DNA of 64,000 nt from Nyssa sinensis (GCA_008638375.1 CM018051.1:38014177-38078176), one strand, 5' to 3'. Positions 21,198 through 32,985 are shown, counted from the first letter of the stretch. Numbers and translations are program-made. Notes: generated from the sequence alone by a model not told the origin.

Positions 21198-22082
21198 ATG
21201 CATAATAGGTATAGAGACGCATTAGGCCGCTTTGCTTGTAGGCCTGTGTTAGAGTCGGATTTAGAGTCTAATTTTTCTTGTTTTTCTAATTCTTTGTTTG
21301 ATAATGCTTCCAATTCTGAAAATATGAGTGAATATGAGGATCAACCCACTAGGACTCTTCAGGATTACCTTCACCCTACACGCACAGCCACACCATCATA
21401 CATCATGTTTCCACCCAATGCTCGTCCAATTGATGTTAAAACAGGGGTGATACAGTTACTCCCTACATTTCATGGTTTGAAAAATGAGAATCCATATGTG
21501 CACATTAAGGAGTTTGAAGAGGTAGTTGCGACTTTTCATAGTCAGAATGTAACACAAGACATTGTGAGACTTAAGTTCTTTCCTTTCTCTTTGAAGGATC
21601 GAGCTAAGAGTTGGCTATACTCACTGAGACCACGGTCAATTGGATCGTGGAATGAGATGACCCAGATTTTCTTCACTAAATACTTTCCCCAACACAAGAC
21701 CAATGCTTTAAAAAGACAGATTTCTACTTTTGCACAAAAGGATAGAGAGACTTTGTATCAGTCTTGGGAGAGGTTTAAGGAGTTATTGAGTATATGCCCT
21801 CACCATGGGTATGAGAGTTGGCGTGTAGTGAGCTATTTTTATGAGGGACTTACACCTAGAGAGCGCCAATTTGTAGAGATGATGTGCAATGGTGAGTTCT
21901 TACAAAAAGATCCTGATGAGGCCATAGAGTACCTTAATGAGCTTGCTGAAAAAGCTCACACTTGGACAGGACCTAGTGCCCTGGAAAGTACAAATAGGTC
22001 ACAACCTATAGGGAACCAATGTAGTGGTGGAATTTACCATCTTAGGGAGGAGGATAACTTGAAGGCCAAAGTGGAGATACTC
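21198..22082 (+). pseudogene. Athila-like gag, 5' part, split by an insertion
   Basis: The likely start is ATG 21198 (MHNRYRDALGRF). An upstream ATG only adds the ATT-coded poly-Tyr. The capsid-type gag domain covers 'FHGLKNENPYVHIKEFEEV', 'LKFFPFSLKDRAKSWLYSL', 'FFTKYFPQHKTNALKRQI' and 'ESWRVVSYFYEGLTPRERQ', a pattern typical of Athila gag. The frame is open up to the tactc target site (22078-22082), where the 22083-26094 insertion starts. It resumes in the same frame at 26100. The extra codons read into the insertion are not part of the protein. Confidence 0.9.
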
Positions 22083-25000
22083 TGTCACGACCCGAAACCC
22101 ACCCTCTGCGGATTATCGGATCGCGATCGCCGCCCCGAGACCCGAAGGCCCCGAGACAAGGCTCGCATCTGCAGCGGTATCGAATAGATGTGCTACACAT
22201 GGTTGCGGAAGCGTGAAAAACTTTTTCTTTTCTTTTCTCATTTTTAAAATTAGGCACATCCGTCCGCTACTGCTGTTTCCATACATAGCATACATGGTTA
22301 CACATTCAGAGTATAACTAAAACTTAAAAACTTCATACACTACTACAATACATATCTGATTGCCCTGAGGGCTTATTACACATCCTTACATTGTCTACTA
22401 ATACAAATGTACTACTAGTGTTTATAAGTTCTTTAGAAGAAGCTACTGAACAGATCCTTCCAAAAACAGCTAGACTCATCATTGTAGTTCTTAAAATCCT
22501 GTCTGCTGCATCACCTGAAAGGGGGGTCCGAACAAAGTCCGGGTAAGCTAATCTAAGCTTGTGAGCAATTCCAGTGTTCGTCATGGGGTTTTCAATTAGC
22601 AGTGGTTTTTTAGTACATAAGAGTTGTAAAGCATTCACTGCCAATTATTTATACAAATCAGAACACAAAATATATGCATTCTTAAAACATATAGCTTTGA
22701 AACATTTAAAGTATTCAAGCTAAACTCGTACTTCGATAAATAGAGTATATAACTCAAAACATATGCATTTCAAATACCTTGGAAACATTTAAGATATCCA
22801 AGCAGAACTCGTACTTCATCAGGTAAGTATATAACTTAAATCACATCAATATGTATTTGAAAATGAAGGTAAAACCCGCTTCCATTTCCAAAATCACTTG
22901 TCATCTTTTCTCTTTAATTAGGTGGAATCTGTTTCGAACCAGACTCCCATTTTACTGCCAATACTGTCGATCTCATTTGCCTGGGGGATTAGATCCTACT
23001 ACCGGGCATTTACTGTTGAATCCCGAAGGATTTCAACATCACATAGGGTGGTACTTAGTACCGTTTATCTTGTAAAACATTTATCATATAACTTCTTCAA
23101 TAAATACTTTCATAAATATTAAAACATGAAATGTATAATTCCTACAATAGGACTTCAAATACTTGTAACTATCAAATTCAGGATATTTAACATAATTTGG
23201 CATTTAAAACTTTAGACATGCAGAAATATGTTTTAAGAAAACTATGATAAATACCGATCACTGAGCATGTCATATAGAGTTATAAAACAGTACTATTAAA
23301 AGCTGCATCATGTAAATACCGAATTTGAAACTTCAAATACTTCACATCTTTGAACTTAAAACTTTTCAAATCCATGGAGTTAAATCTCCAATTCAAACAC
23401 AGGGTTACTCACCTTGATTCTTTAGGGTTAGGGCTAAAATGCGCTTTCCCACTTCCTTGTAGTTCCTAAGAACAATTTATAAACATCTCATCAACTTCAC
23501 ATTCATTGTAATATCATCTCGATATTCCCTAACTTATGCTTAAATCGTATTAGATCCTAAAACGATTTCACAATTTCATAGGTACTTAATTTAACTCGTA
23601 CTTGTAACCTATGACATAATTTAATGTGTTAGAAATTGAATTTATTTCAATTTATACTCTTCTGGGAGTTCCATTAACTTAAATTTAAAGTTATTTATTT
23701 GACATGTTTACGTGTCGTGTCTTTTCGTATTTCGTTTCTCGTACTTGCCTTAGTATTAGTACTTTGGCATCATTTCAGTTCACAGTCATCTAACAGATGC
23801 TATTCATCAAATTTTATGTCTTTTTATTTTAGACATTTCTTTTGGCAGAATAGACTCTACCATTGAGTCCGGAGTGTCGAAGAAAGTCGGTTTAGGCTTT
23901 CCTAATATTTAATTCGGACTGTTATATGTAAAAGGGCAAAATGGTTATTTACCGTTTTACGTGTCATATTTTTCTGTACTTCGTTTCGTAATTTGGACTC
24001 CATTTTTGAGTCCGGGATGTCAGAGAAAGTCAATTTAGACCTTTTCTGATCTCATTTCGGCTCTAGGGGTACCAGGGGTATTTTGGTCTTTTTACGCTTT
24101 TACGTGTCTTTATTTTTCGGGACTCCATTTCGTGTTGTGGACCTCACCATTGGACTCAGAAGGTCCAAGATAGTAAGAATACACTAATAACTTGTAAAGT
24201 TTGGGTCAGGGGTATTTTGGTCATTTACCCTTTACGTGTATTTATTTTTCTGGGCTCCGTCTCGTAAAACGGACCCTACCATTGATCTCAGAATGTCCAA
24301 AATAGTAAAATTATACTATTCATATGTCTAATTTGGACTTCATTTGCTCTATTTATGCCACAAGGGCAAAATAGTAATTTAACCTCATTTATTAAATAAT
24401 TAAATTAATTATTTAATTATTTAAATATTTTCCCAGGGGTGTATTTGTACAAAATTCCCAAAATCTGGGCCACAGTAGAATTCCCAAAAACAGTTGGGGC
24501 CAATGCGTAATTATAGAAAGTGTGGGTTTATTTTATTTTTAATTAATTAAATAAACCAAAGGGTTCAATTAACATATAAGTGAACCGGTCTGGTTCAGTG
24601 GCTACCCAACCGGTCTATCCGGTTTATTACGTGTGGCTGACGTCATGATGACGTCAGCCCTAAGTCTCTTTTAATTTAACCGACAATCAAAACGGTGGCG
24701 TTTCAATAAATCGGTGGCAAGCCCAGAGGCTGCCACCTGTCCGAGTCAACTCAGCCCCGTTTTAAAAACGAGTTGACTCGTCTTCATCTTCCCCACTCCA
24801 CCGACTAAGAAACCCTAATTTCAGTCCCCCTTTTTCTTCTATTTCGTGCATTTATACACATCCATTTACTACTGTTTTGGTCCCAATTTAATCCTAAGAC
24901 ACAAACGAGTAGATTGGCATTCGTTTTGGAGTTTAAAACTCTCGCATGTGTTCGGTTTTAAGGTGGATAACCCGATCTGTTATTTCTATGGTTCATGCAT

Positions 25001-26094
25001 ATTTCTCGATGGTTTTTCATAAAATTTGTCTTGTTTTGATCCTCTATTCATGGGGTTCCATTCCCCATTTGTAAAGGTGAATTTAATACAGAGTTTAGAG
25101 GCTTGGGTTCCAAACCCGTAGCCTGCAACTCACTATATGGGGTCGATTTCTTGAGCCTTTTGATCGCGGCTAATGATTTTTATAACCCTCATGACTTCCT
25201 CTTGAAGCCTTGATAAGCTAAGACAAGTTTAAAGGAACTCGGTTCAGACCTGCCATGGGCAAGGTCTTTAATGGCTGTCTCAACTGGGTTCTTTGTTTTT
25301 ACGTATTCTGAAGCTCAAAATCCATTCTTAAACTGATCTAAACATGTTTTCCATGTCATATGTACAATATAAAAGCTTAAAAACAGATCATACATGGAGA
25401 GATTTTAGAGAGAGAAAAATGGAAGATTTAGCTTTCTCACCTTCCTTCTCTCGGTTTCCTCCTCTTTCTTGGTCTAATTTCTTTCCTCTTCTTTTCCTTC
25501 AGTTCCCTTCTTTTGGTTTCTTTCGTGAGAGATCAACATGCATTGCAATTTTGGCTTTTAAAGCAAGGTAGCCGACCTCTCTCTCTCTTCATGTTCTCTC
25601 TCTCTCTCTACAGCTATCTCTCTCTCTCTACATTCTGAATTGTAGCCCTACACTAGCCCCTCACTTCTCATCAATTTTGTTTTTTCTCTTTTCCACTTTA
25701 CATTAAATGTTTGTGAGATATTTCACATATATATATACATATAATATAACACACACACTTACATGTGAAGAGACACACACTACACTGTTCACCTACTGTT
25801 CATATATATATACATCATATATATAGATATTCTTCCTTGTATACTTGTAATTATATATATATATATATATATTTTTATACACATTTCATAATATACACAC
25901 ACAATACACCATAATGTGTGTATATGTGTGCTTATTTATATTTAATTTTAATAATTAAATATATTCCAATATCATACATTAATTAATTATTTAATTAATC
26001 AATTTTCCTCTTTAGTGTAAATACCTTTACACAACTTTTTCATGGCCTCGTAATACGTGCCATGTGGCCCGGTATCCCGGGTCGGGATATTACA
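22083..26094 (-). mobile_element. Solo-LTR-like insertion of 4012 bp in gag, duplication tactc
   Basis: It begins TGTCACGACCCG and ends CGGGTCGGGATATTACA, and is flanked by tactc (22078-22082 and 26095-26099). The ends form a partial inverted repeat around CGACCCG. There is no coding sequence, primer site or internal LTR pair. On the minus strand, the first 110 bases match the LTR start at 62621 onward: TGTAATATCCCGACCCGGG, then ATACCGGG. Short ORFs at 22333, 22851, 22922 and 25344 are not supported. The outward order on the minus strand is TA/CA repeats (25740-25930), GA-rich leader (25570-25640) and donor-like GGAAG|GTGAGAA (GT at plus 25439-25440). A solo LTR is the preferred reading. A truncated non-autonomous element is the alternative. 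Confidence 0.85.
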
Positions 26095-27233
26095 TACTCA
26101 CTAGGGAGATAGATGTATTAAAGGCTAGGGACATAAAGCCAACACACTTGGCTAATCAGGCAGAGTCTTCTAGGCCACATTTTGTGTATGGCGGGGTAGA
26201 TTGCCTCGCCCAAGAGTGTCCCACATTTATTGAGATGAGAAGGGTGCATGACGAACAAAGCAATACCTTAGGTATGCACAAGAAGCCTTTCGCACCCTAT
26301 TCTGAGACCTACAATCCAGGGTGGCGCAATCACCCCAATTTTAGCTGAAAGTCTGAGGACCAGCCACCTGCACAGCCTCCTAGATCATACCCTGCACCAT
26401 ATCATGCATCTTCATCATCTAAGAATTCTTTAGAAGACACGTTGCATGCATTTATTGAAGCACAGGGTAAGACTAACCAAAAATTTGAATCTTTGATTAC
26501 GCAGGTTATGGAAGAGAGCAAGGAGATAAAGAGCCAAGTATCCAAATTGATGAGCTCTTTGAGTGTGACGGAACGAGGTAAACTCCCTTCTCAAGCTCAG
26601 TCCACACCTCATGGTCAACACATGGCGCAAGGAAATTTGAAGGAGGTGAATGCCATTTTGATTCGAAGTGGTAAGTCCTTATACATCCCAATAATGGATA
26701 AATCAGGGGATGTGGAAAATGAACAAGATGGTAGTAATGCCGAGGTGCCTAAAGAACTAGAAGTGACAAAGAGCCCTGTTAAGGAATTTGACATCGCCAT
26801 CAAAGACAAGAAAGGAGTGGAGAATTTAGTGGATGACCATCTCTCGAGGCTCACATTTGAGGACACCTTTACTCACCTACCAATCAGGGATGATTTTTTC
26901 GATGAGCATTTACTTTCTATTGCTTCTATACCATGGTTCGCTCATATTGTGAATTATTTGGTTGCAGGTGAGATACCGGTGGATTGGAGCGCTCAGGATA
27001 AGAGGAAGTTCCTGACTAAGGAATGTAATTTCTATTGGGACCCAGGAGGTTCCGTTGCTGGGACAGGCCCCTTTATAGTAAAGAATATTTTTGAAAATAG
27101 GGCAGTAGAAATAGAGGATTCCAAGGATGGGCGAGTGTTTAAAGTAAATGGCCAGCACCTTAAAGTTTTAATGGATAGGCAAGTTCCTGAAGTGGAAGAC
27201 ATTCCACTAGAGGATCCGGTCTATCCACCTTGA
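26095..27233 (+). pseudogene. Athila-like gag 3' part fused to polymerase remnants
   Basis: This resumes the gag frame after the insertion. It contains one in-frame TGA (26346-26348), then stays open to TGA 27231-27233. After the gag tail the frame jumps to the end of an RNase H ('KKGVENLVDDHLSRL', about 26810-26855). The integrase N-terminal part follows ('DKRKFLTKECNFYWD', to about 27041), and then directly the integrase C-terminal part ('TGPFIVKNIF', 'DGRVFKVNGQHLK'). Protease, RT, most of RNase H, the HHCC finger and the D,D,E core are absent. At least two internal deletions have left the frame intact. A catalytically dead product is expected. Confidence 0.85.
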
Positions 27234-28964
27234 TCGTGCCATGCAAGTATGTTTTATTTTGTATTTTTATTTTATTTATTTTTATTTATTTGTTTTCTTT
27301 TCTTTTCTTTTCTTTTATTTTCATTCTTTTTCTTTTTGTTTGCTGCTGTTTTCTTTGTTTTTATTTTTGTAGGTTAATTTTATTTTGTTAGTTCGGATTG
27401 CCATCTTTGCTGCTTAACGAGCTGCCCGTCTCACAATCAGGTGTATTCTTTTCTTTTTAGTACCCTCTATTCAATTTTAAGTGCTTAAACATTGAGGACA
27501 ATGTTTCATTTAAGTTGGGGGGTGGTGGTTGCAAATTCAACATTTAAATTGTTGTGACATATTTTCATGTGTCAAATTTTTTTGAAATTTGCATCACAAG
27601 TGCATCTTTTCACATGAGTACTCATTCTCATTCATAGCTATTTTTGTGAGTTCACAGAATCCACCATAATTATTCTACTGAGGTATTCACAGAACTTTTA
27701 ATGCACTTATCCAAACTTTGTGGTAAGATGATGATTTGACACATGTAGCTAGAGAACTTTTTTGCTTAAGTATTCATGTGTGTTTTGGAGAGAATTGAGA
27801 GCCTTCAAATTCAGTTTGTGATAAGCATTCATTGATCTGTTGAATTGGGCACTTCTTTTGAGAATATCCTTACATGGTTGGTGGTTTGACGGCGGATATA
27901 CTTGGGATATGACGAAGGTCAATTTAGGATTAACGGTTGAGCCTTTCAAGCTAACACTTCTCATCATAGTCCCTTAGTAGCCAACTTTGAGCCAACAAAC
28001 ACATTGATTTTTCTTTTCATGTGCCATATCATCCATACCTCTCCATATTGGAGCATAGCCTATACATTATTTATCCTACCCTTGTTGCTTCCAAGTGTGT
28101 ACTAGGTGTGAAATTTGCATTACTTATCTTTTGTGTTGCATTGTTAAAAAAAAAAAAAAAACAAAGCAGAAAAAGAAAAAGAGGAAGAAAGTGCAAAAGT
28201 GTTCTGTTGGGTGAGCATTAAAGTCAATGAGCATCAAAGTTTATTCTTTCGAAAAAAAAAAAAGAGGAGGAAAAAAAGTTGAAAAAATTGGAAAAAGTTG
28301 AAAAAAAAAAGAAGAAGAAAGAGATGAAAGAAGAAGAAGGAGATGTTTTGTTATTCAAAGATTTGAAAAATTGAAGAGTACATCAAGTGAAAAGTTTGGT
28401 TTGCTATGGTTCATAATGAAATTCTCTTAGTATGTACTTGGAAGTTTTTGAATCCTTTTTACCCCCTTCTTCATATAGCCCTAACCCGAGCCACGTTACA
28501 ACCCGTTTTGTGTTGATCGTTCTGATCCTAAGCAAGCCTGTGGAAAGAGTAGTGAAAATCTCATTTATTAGTGCGCCTATCATAAGATCAATGTTTGCTT
28601 ATTGCTTGTTCATAGTTGCCTAATTCTTCATTGAGCGTGTACACCCCTTGTCAACTCCATAGAGAGAACCCTTACATGAAACACTTTTATACCCGTAAGA
28701 TATGGAGTTGAACCTTTTGCTTGAGATATTCTTGATGTTGCATGTGTTATGGTTTGTGGTTAGATGGATTGGTTTGGAGCACACACACACTCTGTGAATT
28801 GTTATAAGTGGATTAATTGTTATAGGATTATTGAATTCCTTAAATTGCTTTGATATGCGAATTTGAAAATGGTGATTAGATGCCTTTGTATGTGGTCTTC
28901 CTTGATTTCTTCGGCCAAATGCATAGAAATTTCTAGGGACTAGCAATGAGTAAGTTGGGGGGTG
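27234..28964 (+). other. 3' non-coding region of the Athila-like element
   Basis: No supported gene. A TTT(T/C)C-rich stretch (27245-27370) is followed by 'ATTGAGGACAATGTTTCAT' and a first G-tract (27512-27525, AAGTTGGGGGGTGG). Purine-rich A/G tracts follow at 28147-28330. A second copy of the same G-tract abuts the 3' LTR. Confidence 0.7.
28951..28964 (+). other. Polypurine tract of the Athila-like element
   Basis: TAAGTTGGGGGGTG directly precedes the TGATGAG start of the 3' LTR. Confidence 0.85.
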
Positions 28965-30833
28965 TGATGAGTGCGCAAAAGTGCACTCTAAATACCCTAT
29001 TATCGGAGTAAATTGCAAGAAAGTAAATAGGAATATTGAGATATATTTGATATTATTTATTTAATTTCTATTTACATTGAGATATATTTTAGCGTTATTT
29101 TATAAGATTTTAAGTCTCAAATGTTGCATTATATGTTGGCGAGAGATAGTTTGCAATTGCGCTTTTCACTTAATATTTTTGGAACTATTTTTGACTTTTT
29201 GGCAGATTCGACTATTGAGTTTCAATTGAGATTTGGATGATGTTAGAGTTTCAGAATGAGAAAGTGGTCTTCATGAAATATTTAGAGGACGTCTTGGAAT
29301 TTTTAAAAAGGTCTGGTTTGCAAAAATCGGAGTTCGTTTGGGTATCCAAATATTATTTCAAAAACAGGCCTGGAAAGCTGCTATGAACATGTCCGTCCAG
29401 CCAACTTGAAAGGGCTGTAACTTGAGCTTCCAAAGTCTAAATCAGATGGTTCTTGAGCCTAAAATTATCTACTCATCTGGGGCTACAACTTTCGTGAAGG
29501 GTCCGAGTCGAGATTCAGTTGTTATCTGATAGAAAATGGAGCGTAAAGTTGGCGATTGTTAGCTGCGCGCGAGAATAAGAAAAGCAGAGCAAAGAAAAGA
29601 AAGAAAACAAAAAAAGGAAAGTTTGAAAAGTCAAAGGGGCTGATGTACGTAAGGTTACATGGCTGATTGAAACCAAAAGAAAAGAAATAAAAAAAAGTTG
29701 GCTGCGGAGCCCATGGCTGCTAGCTTGCTTGGGCAATTGATCAAGAGGCATGCGGCTGAGCAATTATGCTGCTGATTTACTGTGGGGCCCAGCGCTGGAG
29801 AGAAGAAAAGAAATTGAAAATAGAATGGGCCATGGCTTAGTGGGGCGCTAGCTGCTAGTGGCCAGGCTTGAGGTGCGGCAAAGCAAGCCCAGGTGCGGAA
29901 GCCAAGGCTTTAGGGCGCAGGAAAAAAAATTAAAAACAAGAGAAGTGAGGGCTCTCGCAACGGCTGCGGCTGTGAGAGGAAGAACAGCCTGCGGCGGCTG
30001 GAGAAAAAAGAAGAGAAATACAAAGCAGTGTGCGGCGCAGGAGTTGAGCAGAGAAGAAGAAGCCGCAGCTACTCCATGGCTCGATTTTTCTCCGTAAAAT
30101 TTACGTTATCCACCCTGTACATGGGTAACTAAATTTTCAAGTGGGATTAGGGATTACTTTGCACCATAGATAGTTATTTTAATTTATTTTGATTCCTGTA
30201 CATGGTTTTAATTTGTTAAATTCTTCGTTGATCATTCATAAATTATTGTTAGATTTTATTGTCCGAATAATTAAAGGTTTTAGTACGTTTATAGATTCAG
30301 TCATGCTTTTTCTATTGAGTGGATTAATGTTTTGATTATTTTTGGAACAATTAAATATTTATATTGATTCAATTCTTTGCTGCAATATTGCTCGTTCGGT
30401 ATATTGTCGCGTTGGGTTTTTTCAATGTGAATATTAATTTGAGAGATTTAAAAGTGTTGAATGATTTTTCAAATGGTTATTTTCAGTCTAATTTTAATGC
30501 ATAATTTTAAATCTTCCGATTGAGATTTTTAGAATTTAATTTCTCAATTGAGTTATCTGTGAATTAAAAATAATTGAAATACCATATATGTGCAAGGGAT
30601 TCCCGACACTCCACTGTTCGTTAATTTTGAATATTTTCTTCCATTAGTCAATTTGTTTAATTCTTAATTTTCATTCACAGATCATTTTTATATATTTTTA
30701 TTTTCTCGTTAACTGTTTAATACTTTCTGTAGTTTCAGAAATTCTATTTATTATTCTTTTAATTTAGTCTCCCTGTGGAATCGACACCCCAAAGCTACAC
30801 TACGACTACCGCGTTATTCTTTGGGCGTAATCA
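28965..30833 (+). repeat. 3' LTR of the Athila-like element
   Basis: 1869 bp with intact TG...CA ends. It is collinear with 19053-20921 with scattered substitutions and a compensating pair of 1-bp indels. Confidence 0.95.
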
Positions 30834-30838
30834 AATAC

Positions 30839-31020
30839 ATTCATTACATCAAAAGGAGGTAACAAAAATAAAAACCCATCAAGCCTCAAGACTTCCCAGA
30901 AGGGCCTACGTCCTCTTCCAAGTTAAGGGCGGGAGCCCCAGCCGTCTTGTCCGGATCAGGACGAGATGAGGTAGGTTCAGGGGGAACAATTGATGAAACG
31001 TCAAAACCTGGGAACTGAAT
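30839..31020 (-). other. Putative 3' UTR of antisense unit 2, split by the Athila-like insertion
   Basis: On the minus strand this follows the stop of the 31021 ORF and continues, across the nested element, to the AATAAA at 19033-19038. No ORF is supported here. Confidence 0.4.
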
Positions 31021-31449
31021 CTAGAATCTAGTTCGGAAGCTTTCAAAACCGAACAGGATCAGCTCATTACCCATCTGTTCAACTTCATCTTTCAATATCA
31101 TCTCAGTCTCAGCCTTGGCATGATCAGTTGCCTCTTGAACCTTCTGATCGAAGGAACTCCGGAGATTAACCAACTCCGCCTCAAGCCCCTCAACCTTCTG
31201 AGCATTTATGTCCCTCTCAGACTCTGCCACGGTAAGGTTGGTGGTGGCTTCCTTCAGATCCTTCTCAATGCTCTGAATCTTGGACCGGGCTGTCCCAAGC
31301 TCCATCCTCATCTCTTCCACTTCAGCCCTCAACTTCTCAGCCTCCTCAAGGCCCATGGGGGTCACCATCAGAGCAGCCAAGCTATGCATACTTTGCGCAA
31401 AGCAAGACAGACGGTTTAGATTGAACGAATAGACAAACAGAAAAGTCAA
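31021..31449 (-). CDS. Antisense ORF with a coiled-coil segment
   Basis: Minus-strand frame of 142 codons. From about residue 36 it shows heptad-like charged helix: 'GLEEAEKLRAEVEEMRMELG', 'SIEKDLKEATTNL', 'VEGLEAELVNLRSSFDQKVQ'. This is typical of a coiled coil. The first 30 residues look like intron or UTR sequence, so the true start is probably not this ATG. It overlaps the end of the previous antisense ORF by a few bases, just after a donor-like AAG|GTAGCT. Read with the two ORFs upstream on the same strand, it looks like the last exon of one antisense gene. I could not find a GT-AG pair that keeps the phase, so the gene may be broken or the splice sites misjudged. Confidence 0.5.
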   Translation of the reverse strand: MTFLFVYSFNLNRLSCFAQSMHSLAALMVTPMGLEEAEKLRAEVEEMRMELGTARSKIQSIEKDLKEATTNLTVAESERDINAQKVEGLEAELVNLRSSFDQKVQEATDHAKAETEMILKDEVEQMGNELILFGFESFRTRF

Positions 31450-31994
31450 GAAAAAGCTTCAGAAGCTACCTTCATCTGGAGATTCATCATCTCAGTCATC
31501 AGCTTGGAGGGGTCATCCCCTCTGTATCGGTGTGGGCCATGAGCCCATATTTGATCAAATGCCCTCTTGGCAATCTGATAGTCCGACTCATTAAACGGCT
31601 CGGACGGTGCAGCAAGTGCTTTCCCCTTCCTAGTCCTCCTGCTCGGACCAGAAGAGGCAGGAGGAGCAGCCGAAATAGGGACGGCAGGTTCAGCCTCCTT
31701 CTCAGCCTCGGTAGGGGCCGGCTCAGGAGAGCCAGAAATCAACCTCCTCATCTTCACTTCAAGGGGGGCATCAGGCTCAGCTCGGGAGGAAGACTCCCCC
31801 ACCACTGGGGCCTCCGGCATAGCCCATTTCGACATCAACCTCTTCTTAAGCTCTATATTACGGGCAGCCATCAAGTTTGCTGGAGTTATAATGACAGAAT
31901 GAGCCCGGTCAGGAGTTGAAAGCAATACTCGGTACTGATCCCGCAGTGCTTCAGTAAAATCGGACCTCTTCCAAACACTCTTAAATGCACACAA
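31446..31994 (-). CDS. Antisense ORF, middle part (Pro/Ala/Glu-rich, disordered)
   Basis: 182 codons on the minus strand. It opens with 'KSVWKRSDFTEALRDQYRVL', then a Ser/Pro/Ala/Glu-rich disordered stretch with a basic patch ('SGPSRRTRKGKAL'). It ends near 'YRGDDPSKLMTEMMNLQMKV'. This order, a folded N-terminal domain then a disordered basic linker then a coiled coil, is familiar from plant proteins annotated as putative gypsy-type transposon proteins. It sits 15 bases downstream of the 32010 stop and is probably an exon of the same antisense gene. Confidence 0.5.
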   Translation of the reverse strand: MCAFKSVWKRSDFTEALRDQYRVLLSTPDRAHSVIITPANLMAARNIELKKRLMSKWAMPEAPVVGESSSRAEPDAPLEVKMRRLISGSPEPAPTEAEKEAEPAVPISAAPPASSGPSRRTRKGKALAAPSEPFNESDYQIAKRAFDQIWAHGPHRYRGDDPSKLMTEMMNLQMKVASEAFS

Positions 31995-32009
31995 GTAAGG
32001 AAAGATATA

Positions 32010-32819
32010 TCAGTTTATCAGTTCGGAAGGCATAACAAGGCTAAAAGTAAGTCTAAAAGAATAAGCCTCACCCTTATGACCCGTAACACGAGGGAACGAC
32101 GAGGCCTCTCCTTCCTGAAAGCCTTCATGCTCCCATCCTCCTCCGACGAAGAAGTACCACTTCTTCCACGTTTTGTTGGAAGTGGGAACAGAAGACAGGG
32201 GTCGGAACCCCTTCTCGAAGGACATATAGAAAAGGCCTTCTGCCTGCTTGAACTTCAGATCCATGTTACTACGGATCAAGTCCAGAGACACATCCACCTT
32301 GTTTAGGTGTCCCAACACCATAAATCCTAGAAGCTGCCGCCAGCTATTGAGATTCAGGTCGGCAGGGCAAAGCTTGTACCAACAAAAGAACTGCTTGACT
32401 AAATCCGGCAATGGGAGTCTCAAGCCCATTTCAAACCAGGCAAGGTAAACACAAATCTCCCCGGCTTCAACATTATGGGGACGATCCATGGGGCCTGGCA
32501 CTCTGCAGGTCACATTTGAGGGAAATTTGAATTTCACCCTCCATTCATCCAGAAGGCTCTGAGTGACAGCACTCTCACCCTCTTCTCTACGGGAAGACCT
32601 ACCAGAGGTCTCCCCAGCCCTGTCTCGGGGCTCCTCAAAAGCATCAACTATCCTAACTCCAGGACTAGTGGGAGGATCAACAAGCCTTTCCCCAATATCT
32701 TCGGGAGCAGGGTTACCTACATCTTCCACAAGAGACGGAACAGCCATCTCAGAAGGACTTCCCACTCCCTCATTCACAATTGGGGATTCAGAAGAAGCAG
32801 ACATCATTCTCGGATTCAA
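32010..32819 (-). CDS. Antisense ORF with a putative 'gypsy-type transposon' domain
   Basis: 269 codons, opposite to gag-pol. An acidic Ser/Pro/Glu-rich N-terminus of about 85 residues precedes a folded region: 'CRVPGPMDRPHNVEAGEICV', 'AWFEMGLRLPLPDLVKQFF', 'LNLNSWRQLLGFMVLG', then 'SNKTWKKWYFFVGGGWEH'. The 'GLRLPL...LNSWR' pattern is what I recall of the plant family called putative gypsy type transposon (Transposase_28-like); that assignment is from memory. Antisense extra ORFs between integrase and the 3' LTR are known in several Tat-lineage elements, with unclear function. A TTTATAAG box at 32976-32985 lies about 160 bases upstream. The last residues after 'RVTGHKG' read through donor-like GGTGAG, so the true exon may end there. 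Confidence 0.6.
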   Translation of the reverse strand: MNPRMMSASSESPIVNEGVGSPSEMAVPSLVEDVGNPAPEDIGERLVDPPTSPGVRIVDAFEEPRDRAGETSGRSSRREEGESAVTQSLLDEWRVKFKFPSNVTCRVPGPMDRPHNVEAGEICVYLAWFEMGLRLPLPDLVKQFFCWYKLCPADLNLNSWRQLLGFMVLGHLNKVDVSLDLIRSNMDLKFKQAEGLFYMSFEKGFRPLSSVPTSNKTWKKWYFFVGGGWEHEGFQEGEASSFPRVTGHKGEAYSFRLTFSLVMPSELIN

Positions 32820-32975
32820 GAAGAAAGAAGCGAGAGAAAAGGGAAAATCAGTCGAACCTGTTCTAACTCAGGAAGTCAGTATTCTTCAAAGTCACATAGA
32901 CCAACAATGGCGGATGAAATCTTCTGGCACAGTGAAAATGACAGGGAAAAGGTCATTTCGAAATCTCATCCCGTA

Positions 32976-32985
32976 CTTATAAAGC
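32976..32985 (-). promoter_or_regulatory. TATA-like box upstream of the antisense ORFs
   Basis: Minus-strand CTTTATAAGT, about 160 bases upstream of the ATG at 32819 and about 200 bases inside the 3' LTR boundary. No other promoter element is claimed. Confidence 0.4.

Larger units (their letters stand above)
19053..30833 (+). mobile_element. Athila-like Ty3/gypsy element, internally deleted
   Basis: Twin 1869-bp LTRs (19053-20921 and 28965-30833) are flanked by aatac (19048-19052 and 30834-30838). The primer-binding site at 20927 is TGGCGCCGTTGCCGGGGA, the tRNA-Asp-type site usual in Athila. The gag motifs and the phrase 'ATTGAGGACAATGTTTCAT' with a following G-tract also fit Athila. Protease, RT and the integrase core are missing. 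A 4.0-kb solo-LTR-like insertion splits gag. The 5' LTR begins TA where the 3' LTR begins TG. The LTRs differ at roughly 2 percent by hand count, less than the enclosing element, as nesting requires. Confidence 0.92.

Noticed and set aside
22083..26094. Complete LTR retrotransposon with two LTRs
   Set aside because: The two ends are related as inverted, not direct, repeats, and no primer site or coding region is present.
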